From NCBI RefSeq assembly GCF_003797185.1, contig NZ_RKMH01000020.1, positions 1 through 64,000 of the forward strand: 64,000 nt of DNA, written 5' to 3'. The notes under the pieces were generated by a model that saw only the letters and a program-made list of their open reading frames with translations, was not told the DNA's origin and did no database searches. This document shows positions 16,946-27,218 of the stretch, piece by piece. The stretch is from Gordonia oryzae (lineage in GTDB: Bacteria > Actinomycetota > Actinomycetes > Mycobacteriales > Mycobacteriaceae). Position 1 is the stretch's first letter, and the number at the start of each line of letters is the position of its first letter. The position numbers were made by a program, and so were the translations under genes.

Positions 16946-17560
16946 GTGACGACACTCGATCAACCGGGTCCGGATTCTGCTGCGGAACCGGTGCCGGAGT
17001 TCGATCAGGCACGGGCCGAGGCCGCGGTGCGTGAACTTCTCCTCGCGATCGGCGAGGACCCGGATCGAGAAGGGTTACGGCGCACCCCGACCCGTGTCGC
17101 CAACGCCTATCGCGAGATGTTCGCGGGGCTGTACACCGATCCTTCGGAAGTGCTCGCGACGACCTTCGACGAGGATCACGACGAGCTGGTGTTGGTCAAG
17201 GACATCCCGCTGTATTCGACGTGCGAGCACCACCTCGTGTCCTTTCACGGGGTCGCACACGTCGGTTACATCCCGGGCGTCAGCGGGCAGGTGACCGGCC
17301 TATCCAAGTTGGCGCGGCTGGTCGACCTATACGCCAAACGTCCGCAGGTTCAGGAACGTCTCACCAGCGAGGTCGCCGATGCCATTGTGCGACGGCTCAA
17401 TCCGCGCGGCGTGATCGTCGTGATCGAGGCCGAACATCTGTGCATGGCCATGCGCGGCATCCGCAAGCCGGGGGCACGGACCACGACGTCGGCGGTTCGT
17501 GGCCTGTTCAAGACCAGTGCGGTGTCGCGGGGCGAAGCGCTCGACCTGATTACCCGGTGA
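16946..17560 (+). CDS. folE: GTP cyclohydrolase I
   Basis: Converts GTP to dihydroneopterin triphosphate, the first step of folate synthesis. The protein is 204 residues. Zinc-binding cysteine and histidines lie in [13 protein letters not shown], with a later cysteine in [19 protein letters not shown] and [10 protein letters not shown] are also diagnostic. Start is a GTG or ATG in the GGGGACGG-preceded region; the listed start gives MTTLDQPG. It overlaps folP by 4 nt (GTGA). Confidence 0.97.
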   Translation: MTTLDQPGPDSAAEPVPEFDQARAEAAVRELLLAIGEDPDREGLRRTPTRVANAYREMFAGLYTDPSEVLATTFDEDHDELVLVKDIPLYSTCEHHLVSFHGVAHVGYIPGVSGQVTGLSKLARLVDLYAKRPQVQERLTSEVADAIVRRLNPRGVIVVIEAEHLCMAMRGIRKPGARTTTSAVRGLFKTSAVSRGEALDLITR

Positions 17561-18444
17561 GTCCTGCGCCGACCCAGGTGATGGGCATCATCAACGTGAC
17601 CGCCGACTCGTTCTCCGACGGCGGCCGTTACCTGGATCTCGACGCCGCGCTCGCGCACGGCCAGCAACTGCTCGACGACGGCGCCGACCTCATCGACGTC
17701 GGCGGCGAATCCACCCGTCCGGGCGCCATTCGGGTCGATCCGGCGATCGAGACCGCGCGGGTCGCTCCGGTGATCTCCGCGCTCACCGATCTCGGGGCGA
17801 CGGTTTCCGTCGACACCATGCGCGCCTCGGTCGCAGCGGCCGCGATCGAGGCGGGCGCGCGCATCGTCAACGATGTGTCCGGAGGCCGTGCCGACGCGGA
17901 TATGGCCCGTGTGATGGCTGATGCCGGACTGCCGTGGATTCTCATGCATTGGCGTCCGGCTGGGGACGACTCCGACGCCGGGCGTCGCTTCACGCACCGG
18001 GTCGACGATGTCGGCGGCTATCACGACGTCGTCGCCGAGGTCAGTCGCGAACTGCTCGGTCAGGTCGATGCCGCCGTCAGCGCCGGCGTCGACCCGGATC
18101 GGATCATCCTCGACCCGGGCCTGGGTTTCGCCAAGACCGCAGACCACAACTGGGCCCTGCTGCACGCGCTGCCGACGTTTGTCGGGCTGGGTTTCCCGAT
18201 CCTCGTCGGCGCGTCTCGTAAACGTTTCCTGGGCACATTGTTGGCTGCGGGCGGCGCCGACCGGCCGCCGGCCGGTCGGGACGTCGCCACCGCGGCGGTG
18301 TCGACCCTCGCCGCTGCCGGCGGGGCGTGGGGGGTGCGGGTCCATGACGTCGCCGCTGGCCGCGACGCGGTCCTCGTGGCCGCAGCGTGGCGTGCAGGTG
18401 AGGGCGGCCGGGTACACACCCACCTATCGGCAGGGGAGCGCTGA
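17557..18444 (+). CDS. folP: Dihydropteroate synthase
   Basis: Condenses p-aminobenzoate with hydroxymethyl-dihydropterin pyrophosphate. The protein is 295 residues from the GTG at 17557 that overlaps the folE stop. Signatures are [15 protein letters not shown] at the N-terminus, [16 protein letters not shown] (about residues 44-59), the INDVSGG-type [18 protein letters not shown], and SRKRFLG near the end. It is the expected target of sulfonamides. Tight overlaps on both sides indicate one transcript with translational coupling. Confidence 0.97.
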   Translation: MSPAPTQVMGIINVTADSFSDGGRYLDLDAALAHGQQLLDDGADLIDVGGESTRPGAIRVDPAIETARVAPVISALTDLGATVSVDTMRASVAAAAIEAGARIVNDVSGGRADADMARVMADAGLPWILMHWRPAGDDSDAGRRFTHRVDDVGGYHDVVAEVSRELLGQVDAAVSAGVDPDRIILDPGLGFAKTADHNWALLHALPTFVGLGFPILVGASRKRFLGTLLAAGGADRPPAGRDVATAAVSTLAAAGGAWGVRVHDVAAGRDAVLVAAAWRAGEGGRVHTHLSAGER

Positions 18445-18815
18445 TGACCGATCGGATCGAGCTGAGGGGGCTGCGGGTCCGCGGCAATCACGGTGTCTTT
18501 GAGCATGAACGCCATGACGGTCAGCTCTTCATCGTCGACGCCACACTGTGGGCCGACCTGCGTGCCGCGGCGGCCAGTGACAACCTCGCCGACACCGTCG
18601 ACTACGGTGCGTTGGCCCAACAGATACATGCGATCGTCGCGGGCCCGGCGCGGAATCTGATCGAGACGGTCGGGGCGGAGATCGCCGATGCGGTGATGGC
18701 CGACGAGCGAGTCCTCTCGTGCGAGATCGTCGTGCACAAGCCATCGGCGCCGATCCCGTTGGCTTTCGACGACGTCGCGGTGGTCACCCGTCGGTCACGG
18801 AAGTCGGTCAAGTGA
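18444..18815 (+). CDS. folB: Dihydroneopterin aldolase
   Basis: Converts dihydroneopterin to 6-hydroxymethyl-dihydropterin and glycolaldehyde. The protein is 123 residues and begins with [19 protein letters not shown], the canonical FolB N-terminus. The catalytic lysine is in [13 protein letters not shown]. Its ATG shares one base with the folP stop, and its stop overlaps the folK GTG. Confidence 0.96.
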   Translation: MTDRIELRGLRVRGNHGVFEHERHDGQLFIVDATLWADLRAAAASDNLADTVDYGALAQQIHAIVAGPARNLIETVGAEIADAVMADERVLSCEIVVHKPSAPIPLAFDDVAVVTRRSRKSVK

Positions 18816-19369
18816 GCACCCCCCCTGTCGGTCACAGCCGCGTGGTGCTGTCCGCGGGGTCCAACATCGGCGACCCGATGGCCACCTTGGCGCTGGTGCC
18901 CGACGGGTTCGCCGCCGCAGGCCGTGACATCCGCGTCGTCGCCGTGTCCGACGTGTACGCGACAGCACCGTGGGGTGGGGTCGCGCAGGACGATTTCTGC
19001 AACATCACGCTGATCGTGGAGGGCACACGCCAGCCGCACGAGTGGCTGCGGATCGGCGCCGACCTGGAGGATCAAGCGCACCGCACACGCGAGGTGCGAT
19101 GGGGACCCCGCACCCTCGACGTCGATGTCATCACGGTCGACACCGCCGGCGGCACCGTCCGCTCGGCGGACCCGACCCTCACGTTGCCGCATCCGCGGGC
19201 TTATCAGCGGGCGTTCGTGCTGCTGCCATGGCTGCAGATCGACCCCGACGCCGAACTGTTCACCGACGCCGGGCCCCGTCTGGTCGCCGAGCTTTCCGCG
19301 GCTCTGCCCGCCGACGAGCGCGACGGGGTACGCCGGATCGGGCCGCTGTCGAGAAGTGCACTGCGATGA
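18812..19369 (+). CDS. folK: 6-hydroxymethyl-dihydropterin pyrophosphokinase
   Basis: Transfers pyrophosphate from ATP to hydroxymethyl-dihydropterin, preparing the FolP substrate. The protein is 185 residues from the GTG at 18812. SAGSNIGDP near the N-terminus and [12 protein letters not shown] (HPPK signature, about residues 95-106) followed by [13 protein letters not shown] are diagnostic. The gene overlaps both neighbours by 4 nt. Confidence 0.96.
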   Translation: MSTPPVGHSRVVLSAGSNIGDPMATLALVPDGFAAAGRDIRVVAVSDVYATAPWGGVAQDDFCNITLIVEGTRQPHEWLRIGADLEDQAHRTREVRWGPRTLDVDVITVDTAGGTVRSADPTLTLPHPRAYQRAFVLLPWLQIDPDAELFTDAGPRLVAELSAALPADERDGVRRIGPLSRSALR

Positions 19370-19908
19370 GCGAGCCGTCCGCGCCCAAGAAGGACGACGA
19401 CGAGCACCACGGGATGGGGCCGACCAGGCCCCTCGACCTGGTACTCGTGGCCGTCATTGTCGGCGTCACCGCATGGATTCTGGTGCGCTACAACTACTCC
19501 AGCGTCCCGCCGATCCCGTCGTTGGCCGGCATCGTCCTCTACGTCCTCGCCGTCACCGAAGCGGCCACCGGGTTCATCGTGCGGGCACGCGTCGAGGGCA
19601 AACAGGTCGGCCGCGCCCGCGGGCAGTTGCACCCGCTGACCGCAGCCCGGGTGGTCGCGCTGGCCAAGGCGTCGGCGATTCTCGGGGCGATCGCCACTGG
19701 ATTGTGGGGCGGGATGCTTGTCTTCTTGCTCAATCAGACCGGGGTGAGCGCCGCCGAACGCGACACGCCCGCCGCGGTCGTCGGCCTGATCGGGGGTGTG
19801 CTGCTCATCGTTGCCGCCCTCTGGCTCGAATACTGTTGCCGCGCGCCCGACGACCCCGACGACAATTCCGTCAACGGCAACGGTCACACGCGACCGGGCC
19901 CGGCCTGA
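19366..19908 (+). CDS. DUF3180 membrane protein
   Basis: A 180-residue integral membrane protein with four predicted helices (about residues 24-40, 48-64, 101-124 and 139-158) and charged termini. It occupies the position always held by DUF3180 proteins after folK in mycobacteria and relatives, and the R-V-A-KASA(I/L)-GA third-helix pattern fits. It overlaps folK by 4 nt. Function is unknown; the strict link to the folate operon suggests a pterin- or membrane-related role, but nothing in the sequence shows it. Confidence 0.85.
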   Translation: MSEPSAPKKDDDEHHGMGPTRPLDLVLVAVIVGVTAWILVRYNYSSVPPIPSLAGIVLYVLAVTEAATGFIVRARVEGKQVGRARGQLHPLTAARVVALAKASAILGAIATGLWGGMLVFLLNQTGVSAAERDTPAAVVGLIGGVLLIVAALWLEYCCRAPDDPDDNSVNGNGHTRPGPA

Positions 19909-20034
19909 GAACTCCACGGTCACGCCGACGATTCCGGCGGCGCCACTCACGCCGAGCCATAGCGCATCGACGATTCGTGACTCTCCGCCGGGCTTGTACA
20001 CCCAAAGCCGGGTCAACGGGTAAGTTGCACAGAT

Positions 20035-21333
20035 ATGACGACCTCCACCGGCCGCTCCTCTGACACCCGGCGCGCCGGCCGCTCGGTCGGCCAATGGCTG
20101 CTGGGGCTGCTGGTCGTGCTGGCTCTGGCGGCCAGCATTCTGATGATCTTCACCGGCAACCGGTCGATCCCGGGCAGCCTCGCCGTCATCGCGGCGCTGT
20201 GGGCCGCGGTTATCGGAGCGATCGGGGTGACCCGATTCCGCAAGCAGGCCGAGACCGCCGAGGCCAAGAGCCGCGATCTGAGGCTCGTGTACGAACTCCA
20301 GCTCGAGCGTGAGATCGCCGCGCGTCGTCAGTACGAACTCGACGTCGAGACCACCATTCGCAAGGAGGTCGCCGCCGAATCTGGTGTCGAACTCGCTTCC
20401 CTCAAGGAACAGGTGATCTCACTGCGCGCCAGCCTCGAGCGGCTGCTCGGCGAAACCCTCCCCGACGATCAGGTCGCTCTGCCCAACGAGAAGCTGCGCG
20501 AACTCGCATCCGGCCTCGGTGGCGGCGGCCTTGATCCCCACCAGTACGTCGATCCCAACCAGTACGTCTCGCACTCGGATTCCGGGCGCGGCGACTCCGC
20601 CTTCGGTGGACTTGGTGGCGCCTATGGTGCGCCGGGCTTCGCCCCGGATCAGTACCGTCCGGAAGGCTTCGGCGCCGCCGATTTTCACGCCCCCGACGAT
20701 GGTCTGGTCGCCGCACGCGACTTCGCCGAGACCGTTCCGGCTGCCGATGACGGCCGCCACGTGGAGCGCAAGGTCGACCCCAATGAGATGACCGAGGTCA
20801 TCCCGATCGTCACCGACGACCCGCTGTCGGGACGTTTCGCCACATCGACGGCCGACCATCTATCGGATTCCGCGACGTCGGGGTTCCCGGAGCGCTCCGG
20901 TCACGGCCAGTCGGGTCACGATCAGCCCGGTCCCGGACAGGTGGCTCACCAGCGGTCCGGTCATGACGCGGTCGGCGAGCCCGCCGCGTTCGTCGACGAG
21001 ACCCCGACCGACGAATGGGATCGGACCGCCCCCGAGATGTCCACGCCGGGCAGCGCCGCCGAGACGCCCGTGGCTTGGGCTGCCGATGCGTCCGGTCCGA
21101 ATCCCGCGCGGTCGTCTGGTCGGCATGAAACCGCCGGCGCAGCAAGCACAACCGCGTTCGGTGGAGGAGGGCGTCGGCGACGCCCTGAGGAGCAGCCGGA
21201 GCCGGTGGCGGTCGACGACCCTGCCGACGACTCCGACAACGCGCATTCCAACGGTCTTCCCGTGTCGGAATTGCTCAAGCAACTCCGCGACACCGACGCC
21301 GCGGGCGGCGGGCGACGCCGTCGTCGCGACTGA
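20035..21333 (+). CDS. DUF6779-type membrane protein with coiled coil and disordered tail
   Basis: A 432-residue protein with two closely spaced N-terminal membrane helices (about residues 20-38 and 46-63), then an AETAEAKSRDLR...EREIAARR-type coiled coil to about residue 140, and then 290 residues of low-complexity, acidic, Gly/Ser/His-rich sequence. The N-terminal 120 residues match the DUF6779 family found at this locus in mycolata. The function is unknown. It is separated from DUF3180 by about 125 bp, so it probably has its own promoter. Confidence 0.75.
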   Translation: MTTSTGRSSDTRRAGRSVGQWLLGLLVVLALAASILMIFTGNRSIPGSLAVIAALWAAVIGAIGVTRFRKQAETAEAKSRDLRLVYELQLEREIAARRQYELDVETTIRKEVAAESGVELASLKEQVISLRASLERLLGETLPDDQVALPNEKLRELASGLGGGGLDPHQYVDPNQYVSHSDSGRGDSAFGGLGGAYGAPGFAPDQYRPEGFGAADFHAPDDGLVAARDFAETVPAADDGRHVERKVDPNEMTEVIPIVTDDPLSGRFATSTADHLSDSATSGFPERSGHGQSGHDQPGPGQVAHQRSGHDAVGEPAAFVDETPTDEWDRTAPEMSTPGSAAETPVAWAADASGPNPARSSGRHETAGAASTTAFGGGGRRRRPEEQPEPVAVDDPADDSDNAHSNGLPVSELLKQLRDTDAAGGGRRRRRD

Positions 21334-21526
21334 TCGCGTTTCACGCAACCACGCTGTTTTGCCGTTCGGCTCCGCGGGGTGAGTCCCGTCACACGGGATG
21401 GATCCGGGCTGCGGCCACCACCTACCCTGACTCTGCAACGTCCGGTACCCGGCCGTCGCGGCCCACCACACCCGCTGTGGGCGCCGCCCGGCAGCCCTCG
21501 GGACTGGAACGACCTGGAGGACAGTG

Positions 21527-22597
21527 GTGACCTCGTCGAACGATGACGCCCGTGCGGCGTCTGTCGGCCTACCCCGGCCCGACGGGGACGGATATGCCCG
21601 CCACGGCGCATCGGTACACCACGGCGCCTCGATCCCAGGGATCACCAACCTCCCCGCTCCCGCTCGACTGACCGTCGGAGTCGTATCCGCCGGACGAGTC
21701 GGCACGGCGTTTGGGGAGGCACTCGAACGTGCCGGACACGTGGTCGGTGCGGTTGTCGCGCGTTCACCGCACTCGCGCTGCCGGGTGGAGCAGCGGCTGC
21801 CGGAATCGGCGATCCTCGAGCTCGCCGACGTCGTATCCCGGTCCGAACTCCTCCTCGTCGCGGTGCCCGATTCCGTCCTGCCGACCGTGATCGCCGACAT
21901 CGCCGCCACCGGAGCCTTACGCCCACGCACCCTGGTGGCTCACACCGCGGGAGCCCACGGCGTCGGCATCCTCGCACCGCTGACCGCATTGGGCGCGACC
22001 GGACTCGCGATCCACCCGGCGATGACCTTCGTCGGTACGGCCGACGACACCTCGCGGATGACGCGGGCGTGTTTCGGGATCACCGCGGGTGATGAGGTCG
22101 GTGAGGCGATCGCTGCAGCCCTCGTCATCGAGATGGGCGGTGAGCCGGTGCGGGTGGCCGAGGGCGACCGCACCCTGTATCACGCGGCGCTCGCCCACGG
22201 CGCCAATCACCTCGTCGCGCTCATCAGCGATGCGGTGGCCGCACTCAACCACGCGATCGCCGGCCCCGCCGGGACCGGGCAGTCGACAGCGACCGTCGAC
22301 GGAAACCCGGTGCGCCTGGCCGAACGCATCCTCGGACCGCTGGTGACCGCGTCGCTGCACAACGTCCTCGACCTCGGCGCGTCGGCGTTGACGGGTCCGG
22401 TCGCACGCGGGGATGGCGCAGCTGTCGCCGCCCACCTGGCGGCCTTGAGGGCGCTGCCCGGTGCCGACAGCGCGGATGCCGACGGTGCAGACACCGATGG
22501 GGGTTCGATCGCCGAGGCGTACCGCGTATTGGCGCGCCGCGCCGCACACCAGTCGGAGGCGCCGCAGGCGGTCCTCGATGCCCTGAGGCCCAGATGA
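21527..22597 (+). CDS. Rossmann-like and DUF2520 domain protein
   Basis: A 356-residue NAD(P)-binding protein. The dinucleotide fold begins at [20 protein letters not shown] (about residues 44-63), followed by [11 protein letters not shown]; the C-terminal helical DUF2520 domain has [19 protein letters not shown]. It resembles ketopantoate reductase and NADP oxidoreductase-like proteins and is regularly placed directly before panC in this order of bacteria. The context suggests a role in pantothenate synthesis, not proven. A GGAGG precedes two tandem GTG codons; the second (21527) has better spacing. Confidence 0.8.
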   Translation: MTSSNDDARAASVGLPRPDGDGYARHGASVHHGASIPGITNLPAPARLTVGVVSAGRVGTAFGEALERAGHVVGAVVARSPHSRCRVEQRLPESAILELADVVSRSELLLVAVPDSVLPTVIADIAATGALRPRTLVAHTAGAHGVGILAPLTALGATGLAIHPAMTFVGTADDTSRMTRACFGITAGDEVGEAIAAALVIEMGGEPVRVAEGDRTLYHAALAHGANHLVALISDAVAALNHAIAGPAGTGQSTATVDGNPVRLAERILGPLVTASLHNVLDLGASALTGPVARGDGAAVAAHLAALRALPGADSADADGADTDGGSIAEAYRVLARRAAHQSEAPQAVLDALRPR

Positions 22598-22610
22598 ATA
22601 CGGAGCAACG

Positions 22611-23531
22611 ATGAGTGCCCACGTGATTGCCGACGAGGCTCACCTCTTCACCCCCGGCACCCTGACGGTGCACCGCGATCCGGCAGCATTGCACCGGGTG
22701 AGCGCGGCACTGCGCAGCACCGGACGACGCGTCGCCCTGGTGCCGACGATGGGTGCGCTGCACGCCGGACATCTTGAATTGGTCCGCGCGGCACAGGAAC
22801 GCGGCAACACCGTCGTGATCGTGTCAATCTTTGTCAATCCGCTGCAGTTCGGGGCCGGCGAGGACCTCGACGCCTATCCGCGGACCTTCGACGCCGACCT
22901 CGAGCTGTTGGCGCCGTTGGGCGTGGAATTGGTTTTCGCGCCCACCGAGGCGGCGATGTACCCGAACGGCCGGCGCACCATGATCCATCCCGGACCGGCC
23001 GGTGACATCCTCGACGGGGCTTCGCGCCCAGGGCATTTCGGCGGAATGCTCACCGTTGTCAACAAACTTCTGCACATTGCGGCGCCGCACACGGCGTACT
23101 TCGGGGAGAAGGACTACCAACAATTGGTGCTCATCAGTCAGATGGTGGCGGACCTGAATATGGACGTCGAGATCGTCGGCGTTCCCACGGTCCGCGAGGC
23201 CGACGGCCTCGCAATGAGTTCGCGCAATCGGTATCTGTCCGTCGAGCAGCGGGAACTCGCGACGACCCTGTCGGCCGCGCTGACCGCGGGCGCGCACGCC
23301 GCACCCAAGGGTGCCGACGCCATTGTGGCTGTGGCGCAAGAGGTCTTGTCCTCGGTACCCGACATCGAACTCGACTATCTCGCCTTGCGGGGTCGTTCGT
23401 TGGAGGAGCCGCCGGACAAGGGCTACGGGCGACTGCTGGTTGCTGCCCGACTCGGCGCGGCGCGGTTGATCGACAACGTCGGCGTCGCTATCGGATTGAG
23501 CCTGGAAGAACGCGAGGCCAGGTCCGAATGA
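22611..23531 (+). CDS. panC: Pantothenate synthetase
   Basis: Joins pantoate and beta-alanine with ATP to make pantothenate. The protein is 306 residues. [16 protein letters not shown] (HIGH-like nucleotide motif), [20 protein letters not shown] and [16 protein letters not shown] are unmistakable. [16 protein letters not shown] and the KMSKS-like MSSRNRYLS are present. It starts 13 nt after the DUF2520 gene and is part of the panC-panD-coaX operon. Confidence 0.97.
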   Translation: MSAHVIADEAHLFTPGTLTVHRDPAALHRVSAALRSTGRRVALVPTMGALHAGHLELVRAAQERGNTVVIVSIFVNPLQFGAGEDLDAYPRTFDADLELLAPLGVELVFAPTEAAMYPNGRRTMIHPGPAGDILDGASRPGHFGGMLTVVNKLLHIAAPHTAYFGEKDYQQLVLISQMVADLNMDVEIVGVPTVREADGLAMSSRNRYLSVEQRELATTLSAALTAGAHAAPKGADAIVAVAQEVLSSVPDIELDYLALRGRSLEEPPDKGYGRLLVAARLGAARLIDNVGVAIGLSLEEREARSE

Positions 23532-23601
23532 TCCGTCGACAACGAGTGCGACTCAAACGACTTCTCTGCCCATCCTGTCCACGACCTCGGAGGAACCACA
23601 C

Positions 23602-24036
23602 ATGCTGCGCACCATGATGACCTCGAAGATCCACCGCGCCACCGTAACCCAGGCCGACCTGCATTACGTCGGTTCGGTGACCATCGACGCCGACCTGCTC
23701 GAGGCCGCCGACCTGCTCGAGGGTGAGCAGGTCACCATCGTCGACATCACCAACGGCGCGCGACTCGAGACCTACGCGATCGCCGGTGAACGCGGTACCG
23801 GGGTCATTGGGATCAACGGGGCTGCAGCACATCTCGTCCATCCCGGAGATCTGGTGATCATCATCGCCTACGGTATTCTCGATGAGCGGGAGATCGCCGA
23901 ATACCTACCGCACGTCGTCTTCGTCGACGAGTACAACCGGGTTCTCGAGCAGGGCACCGACCCGGCCCGCGCGCCGGAGGGGTCGGGGTTACGCGATCCT
24001 CGCCATGCCGACGAGCTCGCCGCCGCTCATGCGTGA
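23602..24036 (+). CDS. panD: Aspartate 1-decarboxylase (pyruvoyl enzyme)
   Basis: Makes beta-alanine for pantothenate. The protein is 144 residues; self-cleavage occurs between Gly24 and Ser25 in HYVGSVTID to create the pyruvoyl cofactor. Other family segments are [16 protein letters not shown] and [22 protein letters not shown] with the conserved Lys9 and Tyr. A GGAGG lies about 10 nt upstream of the ATG. The C-terminal ~15 residues are a variable tail. Confidence 0.97.
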   Translation: MLRTMMTSKIHRATVTQADLHYVGSVTIDADLLEAADLLEGEQVTIVDITNGARLETYAIAGERGTGVIGINGAAAHLVHPGDLVIIIAYGILDEREIAEYLPHVVFVDEYNRVLEQGTDPARAPEGSGLRDPRHADELAAAHA

Positions 24037-24069
24037 GGCCGGCCACCTGCTGACGGGCGTCTTCCGCTG

Positions 24070-24870
24070 ATGCTACTCACCGTCGAGATCGGCAACACGA
24101 ACACCCATCTCGGCGTGTTCGCCGGTACGGGCACACATGCGCGACTGGTCCGCGACTGGCGCCTACACACCGAACCCGCGCGCACCGCAGACGAATTGGC
24201 TTTGCTGATCCAGGGACTCCTCGGCTCCGACATCGAGCAGGTCACCAGCGTCGCGGCCTTGTCGACGGTTCCGTCGCTGCTACGCGAGGTGCGGGTGATG
24301 GTCGGCCGGTACTTCGACAACCCGCACAATGTCATCCTGGAACCCGGTGTGCGCACCGGGGTTCCGCTGCTGGTCGACAATCCCAGAGAGGTGGGTACTG
24401 ACCGCGTCGCGAATTGCCTTGCGGCCTTTCACACCTACGGCGGGCCGACCATCGTGGTGGCGTGCGGGACGGCGACCGTGGTCGACGCGGTGTCGGTCAG
24501 GGGCGAGTTCCTCGGCGGCGCCATCGCACCCGGCGTCGACCTCGGTGTCGAGGCGCTCAACGAACACACTGTCACTGTGCGCAAGGTGGAGTTGCTGCCG
24601 CCGCGCAGTGTCCTGGGCAAGAACACCGTCGAGGCCCTGCAGTCGGGCATCCTGTTCGGATTCGCCGGTCAGATCGACGGCCTGGTGAACCGCATCCGCA
24701 GCACGGTCGCGGGGCTCGACGGGGATGACGTGACCGTCGTGGCGACCGGCTACCTGGCACCGCTGATATATGACGAATGCTCGACGCTGACCACTCACCA
24801 CACCCATCTCACCCTCGAGGGGCTACGTCTGGTGCACGAACGCACCAAGGCGTCCGTGCGACGCAAATAG
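24070..24870 (+). CDS. coaX: Type III pantothenate kinase
   Basis: Phosphorylates pantothenate, the committed step to CoA. The protein is 266 residues with the ASKHA fold: MLLTVEIGNTNTHLGVF (phosphate-1 motif), GTDRVANCLAAFHTYG, VACGTATVVDAV and the GGAIAPGVDLGVEAL segment. The catalytic aspartate lies in the GTDR region. It is last in the pan operon and is followed immediately by a 21-bp tandem repeat. Confidence 0.96.
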   Translation: MLLTVEIGNTNTHLGVFAGTGTHARLVRDWRLHTEPARTADELALLIQGLLGSDIEQVTSVAALSTVPSLLREVRVMVGRYFDNPHNVILEPGVRTGVPLLVDNPREVGTDRVANCLAAFHTYGGPTIVVACGTATVVDAVSVRGEFLGGAIAPGVDLGVEALNEHTVTVRKVELLPPRSVLGKNTVEALQSGILFGFAGQIDGLVNRIRSTVAGLDGDDVTVVATGYLAPLIYDECSTLTTHHTHLTLEGLRLVHERTKASVRRK

Positions 24871-24933
24871 CGCCGACAGCGCCCTGCACCGCGCCGACAG
24901 CGCCCTGCACTGCGCCGACAGCGCCTATGCGAG
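24871..24933. repeat. Three 21-bp tandem repeats directly after coaX
   Basis: Starting at the base after the coaX stop, three in-phase 21-bp units each begin CGCCGACAGCGC. The same unit family, with the same length, makes up the larger array at 33705-33968 after fadA6. Confidence 0.85.
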
Positions 24934-25018
24934 GGAAGCAGATCGACTTTTGCTCACCCGGTGCACAAATCCCGCTGACCCTGGACCCGCTGGCGTTCAC
25001 TGTGGCACACTGAGCGAC

Positions 25019-25054
25019 GTGATCACGAGCTGTCAGGAGTGTTGTCAGGGCTGA
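25019..25054 (+). CDS. Cysteine-rich leader peptide (putative attenuator)
   Basis: A GTG at 25019 encodes 11 residues, M-I-T-S-C-Q-E-C-C-Q-G, then TGA; three of eleven are cysteine. A -10-like CACACT at 25006-25011 ends 7 nt upstream, so the message may be leaderless, as is common in mycobacteria. Polycysteine leader ORFs upstream of sulfur-metabolism genes are known cysteine-responsive attenuators in Mycobacterium, often near rhodanese genes. This one stands 67 nt before a rhodanese-like gene. A short CCGC/GCGG hairpin follows its stop. Confidence 0.65.
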   Translation: MITSCQECCQG

Positions 25055-25121
25055 GTCCGCATCTGCGGTCGCCCTCCTTAGCGCTCCCCGCTCATTTTTC
25101 GATCACTCGAGGTTTCTCACC

Positions 25122-25541
25122 ATGACCGCATCGGTCCAGGTTCTCGCACCCGTCTCTGCTCCCACACCCAACGGCCCGCTGTCGCTGCAGCCCAGCCGCT
25201 ATGCCGAGGCTGTCGCCTCGGGAGCCGTTCCCGTCGACATCCGCAGCCACCGCAAGCGTCAGGCCGACGGTGCGCTGGTCGGGGCACTCGCACTCGACGC
25301 CGCCGAGGCACTCGATCTGCTCACCCCCGGATCGCCGACGGCACTGCGCTCGGCCACCCACGACGCCCGCTGGATTCTCGTCTCCGACGACGGCCACGAA
25401 GCCGAATGGCTGAGCTGGCATTTGCAGGCGCGGGGGGTGATCGGCACGGTGTTCGTCGTCGGCGGTCACCGCGGCCTGCGACGGGCGGGCATCAACGGCC
25501 GGATCAGGCAGGCCGAGCTCGACATCTTCTCGGTGCACTGA
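25122..25541 (+). CDS. Rhodanese-like protein lacking the catalytic cysteine
   Basis: A 139-residue single-domain rhodanese fold. VDIRSHRKRQADGALVGALALD matches the first half of the domain, and WILVSDDGHEAEWLSWHLQARG aligns with the active-site loop, where the usual Cys (as in YCxxGxRS) is replaced by Asp. The G-HRGLRRAG end is typical. It is therefore probably not a sulfurtransferase but a binding or regulatory relative. It follows a cysteine-rich leader peptide, so cysteine supply is expected to control it. Its position between coaX and lysS is not operonic with either. Confidence 0.75.
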   Translation: MTASVQVLAPVSAPTPNGPLSLQPSRYAEAVASGAVPVDIRSHRKRQADGALVGALALDAAEALDLLTPGSPTALRSATHDARWILVSDDGHEAEWLSWHLQARGVIGTVFVVGGHRGLRRAGINGRIRQAELDIFSVH

Positions 25542-25652
25542 CAGCGGTGCACTAGCAGCGGTGCACCTGATAACCGACACGGATGGCGATGGCCCCGAAT
25601 GGCTGTTCGCCGAACTTGGTGGACGCTACCGCCACCGAATACGCTCACGGAC

Positions 25653-27188
25653 GTGAGTGACGCGCCCGACGAGACGATTGCCGACGAGCAGACCCCCGAA
25701 CAACTCCGCATCCGGCGGGAGAAGCGGGAGAGGATTCTCGACGAGGGCCGCCAGGCCTATCCGGTGGCGGTTGCGCGCACGCATACCCTCTCCGAGATCC
25801 GCGCGCAGTTCTCCGACCTGGAGGCCGGCACCGAGACCGGTGAGATGGTCGGTATCGCCGGCCGTGTCATCTTCTTGCGCAATAAGGGCAAGCTCTGCTT
25901 TGCCACGCTTCAGGAGGGCGACGGCACCCAACTGCAGGCGATGATCTCCTTCAACGGCGTCGGTGAGCAGTCCCTCGTGCGCTGGAAGGCCGAGGTCGAC
26001 CTCGGCGACATTGTCTTCGTCCACGGCCAGGTGATCAGCTCTCGCACCGGGGAATTATCGGTGATGGCCGACGACTGGGAGATGGCGTCGAAGTCGTTGC
26101 GTCCCTTGCCCGTCGCGCACAAGGAGATGAACGAGGAGACGCGGGTGCGCCAGCGCTACGTGGATCTCATCATGCGGCCCGAGGCGCGCTCGATCGCCCG
26201 CACCAGGATCTCGGTGATGGCCGAACTGCGTGCGGCCCTGGGTAAGCGCGGATTCCTCGAGGTCGAGACGCCGATGCTGCAAACCCTGCATGGCGGCGCC
26301 GCGGCCCGGCCGTTCGTCACCCATTCCAACGCTTTCGACATCGACCTCTACCTGCGTATCGCGCCGGAATTGTTCCTCAAACGCTGCATCGTCGGCGGTA
26401 TCGAGCGCGTCTTCGAGATCAACCGCAACTTCCGCAACGAGGGCGCAGACTCCACGCATTCGCCGGAGTTCGCGATGCTCGAGACCTATCAGGCATACGG
26501 CACCTATGACGACGCCGCGGTTATGACTCGTGAACTCGTCCAAGAGGTTTCGCAGCGTGCCTTGGGGACGCTGACGCCCACGATGGCCGACGGAGAGGTC
26601 TACGACCTCTCCGGCGAGTGGACCTCGTTGCAGATGTATCCCTCACTGTCGGAGGCGCTCGGGCAAGAGATCGTGCCCGACGGCGGTGCCGATCACCCCG
26701 GGTCCACTGTTGACGAGTTGCTGGACGTCGCGGCGAAGGTCGGGCTTCAGATCCCGACGGGTAAGGGCTACGGGCACGGCAAGCTCGTCGAGGAGTTGTG
26801 GGAGCACATGGTCGGCGAGAAGCTCTCGCAGCCGGTGTTCGTCCGTGACTTCCCGGTCGAGACCTCGCCGCTGGTCCGTGCGCATCGCAGCGTTCCCGGC
26901 GTCGTCGAGAAGTGGGACCTTTACGTCCGCGGATTCGAGCTGGCCACGGGCTACTCCGAGCTCGTCGACCCGGTCATCCAGCGTGCGCGCTTCGTCGACC
27001 AGGCGCGTCTGGCCGCCGCCGGTGACGACGAGGCCATGCGCCTCGACGAGGAGTTCCTCACCGCCATGGAGTACGGCATGCCGCCGACCGCGGGCACCGG
27101 TATGGGAATCGACCGGCTCCTGATGGCGCTGACCGGCCTCGGCATCCGCGAAACGATCCTGTTCCCGCTGGTCAAGCCGATCAGCTGA
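25653..27188 (+). CDS. lysS: Lysyl-tRNA synthetase, class II
   Basis: Charges tRNA-Lys. The protein is 511 residues from the GTG at 25653 (preceding codons read through non-conserved sequence). An N-terminal OB-fold anticodon-binding domain ([22 protein letters not shown]) is followed by class II motif 1 (FLEVETPML), motif 2 ([11 protein letters not shown]) and motif 3 ([11 protein letters not shown]). The coding strand is normal for a housekeeping gene. It ends at a strong hairpin terminator shared with the convergent gene. Confidence 0.96.
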   Translation: MSDAPDETIADEQTPEQLRIRREKRERILDEGRQAYPVAVARTHTLSEIRAQFSDLEAGTETGEMVGIAGRVIFLRNKGKLCFATLQEGDGTQLQAMISFNGVGEQSLVRWKAEVDLGDIVFVHGQVISSRTGELSVMADDWEMASKSLRPLPVAHKEMNEETRVRQRYVDLIMRPEARSIARTRISVMAELRAALGKRGFLEVETPMLQTLHGGAAARPFVTHSNAFDIDLYLRIAPELFLKRCIVGGIERVFEINRNFRNEGADSTHSPEFAMLETYQAYGTYDDAAVMTRELVQEVSQRALGTLTPTMADGEVYDLSGEWTSLQMYPSLSEALGQEIVPDGGADHPGSTVDELLDVAAKVGLQIPTGKGYGHGKLVEELWEHMVGEKLSQPVFVRDFPVETSPLVRAHRSVPGVVEKWDLYVRGFELATGYSELVDPVIQRARFVDQARLAAAGDDEAMRLDEEFLTAMEYGMPPTAGTGMGIDRLLMALTGLGIRETILFPLVKPIS

Positions 27189-27190
27189 GA

Positions 27191-27218
27191 AGTAGGGGAA
27201 GAGTGTACTTCCCCTACT
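27191..27218. terminator. Bidirectional terminator after lysS
   Basis: Arms AGTAGGGGAAG (27191-27201) and CTTCCCCTACT (27208-27218) form a perfect 11-bp stem with a 6-nt loop, followed by CTTTCGT. The stop codon of the convergent kinase-like gene (27214-27216) lies inside the right arm. Confidence 0.8.

Noticed and set aside
24871..24933. Short direct repeats as a CRISPR array
   Set aside because: Units are 21 bp in strict tandem with no unique spacers, and no cas genes are present.
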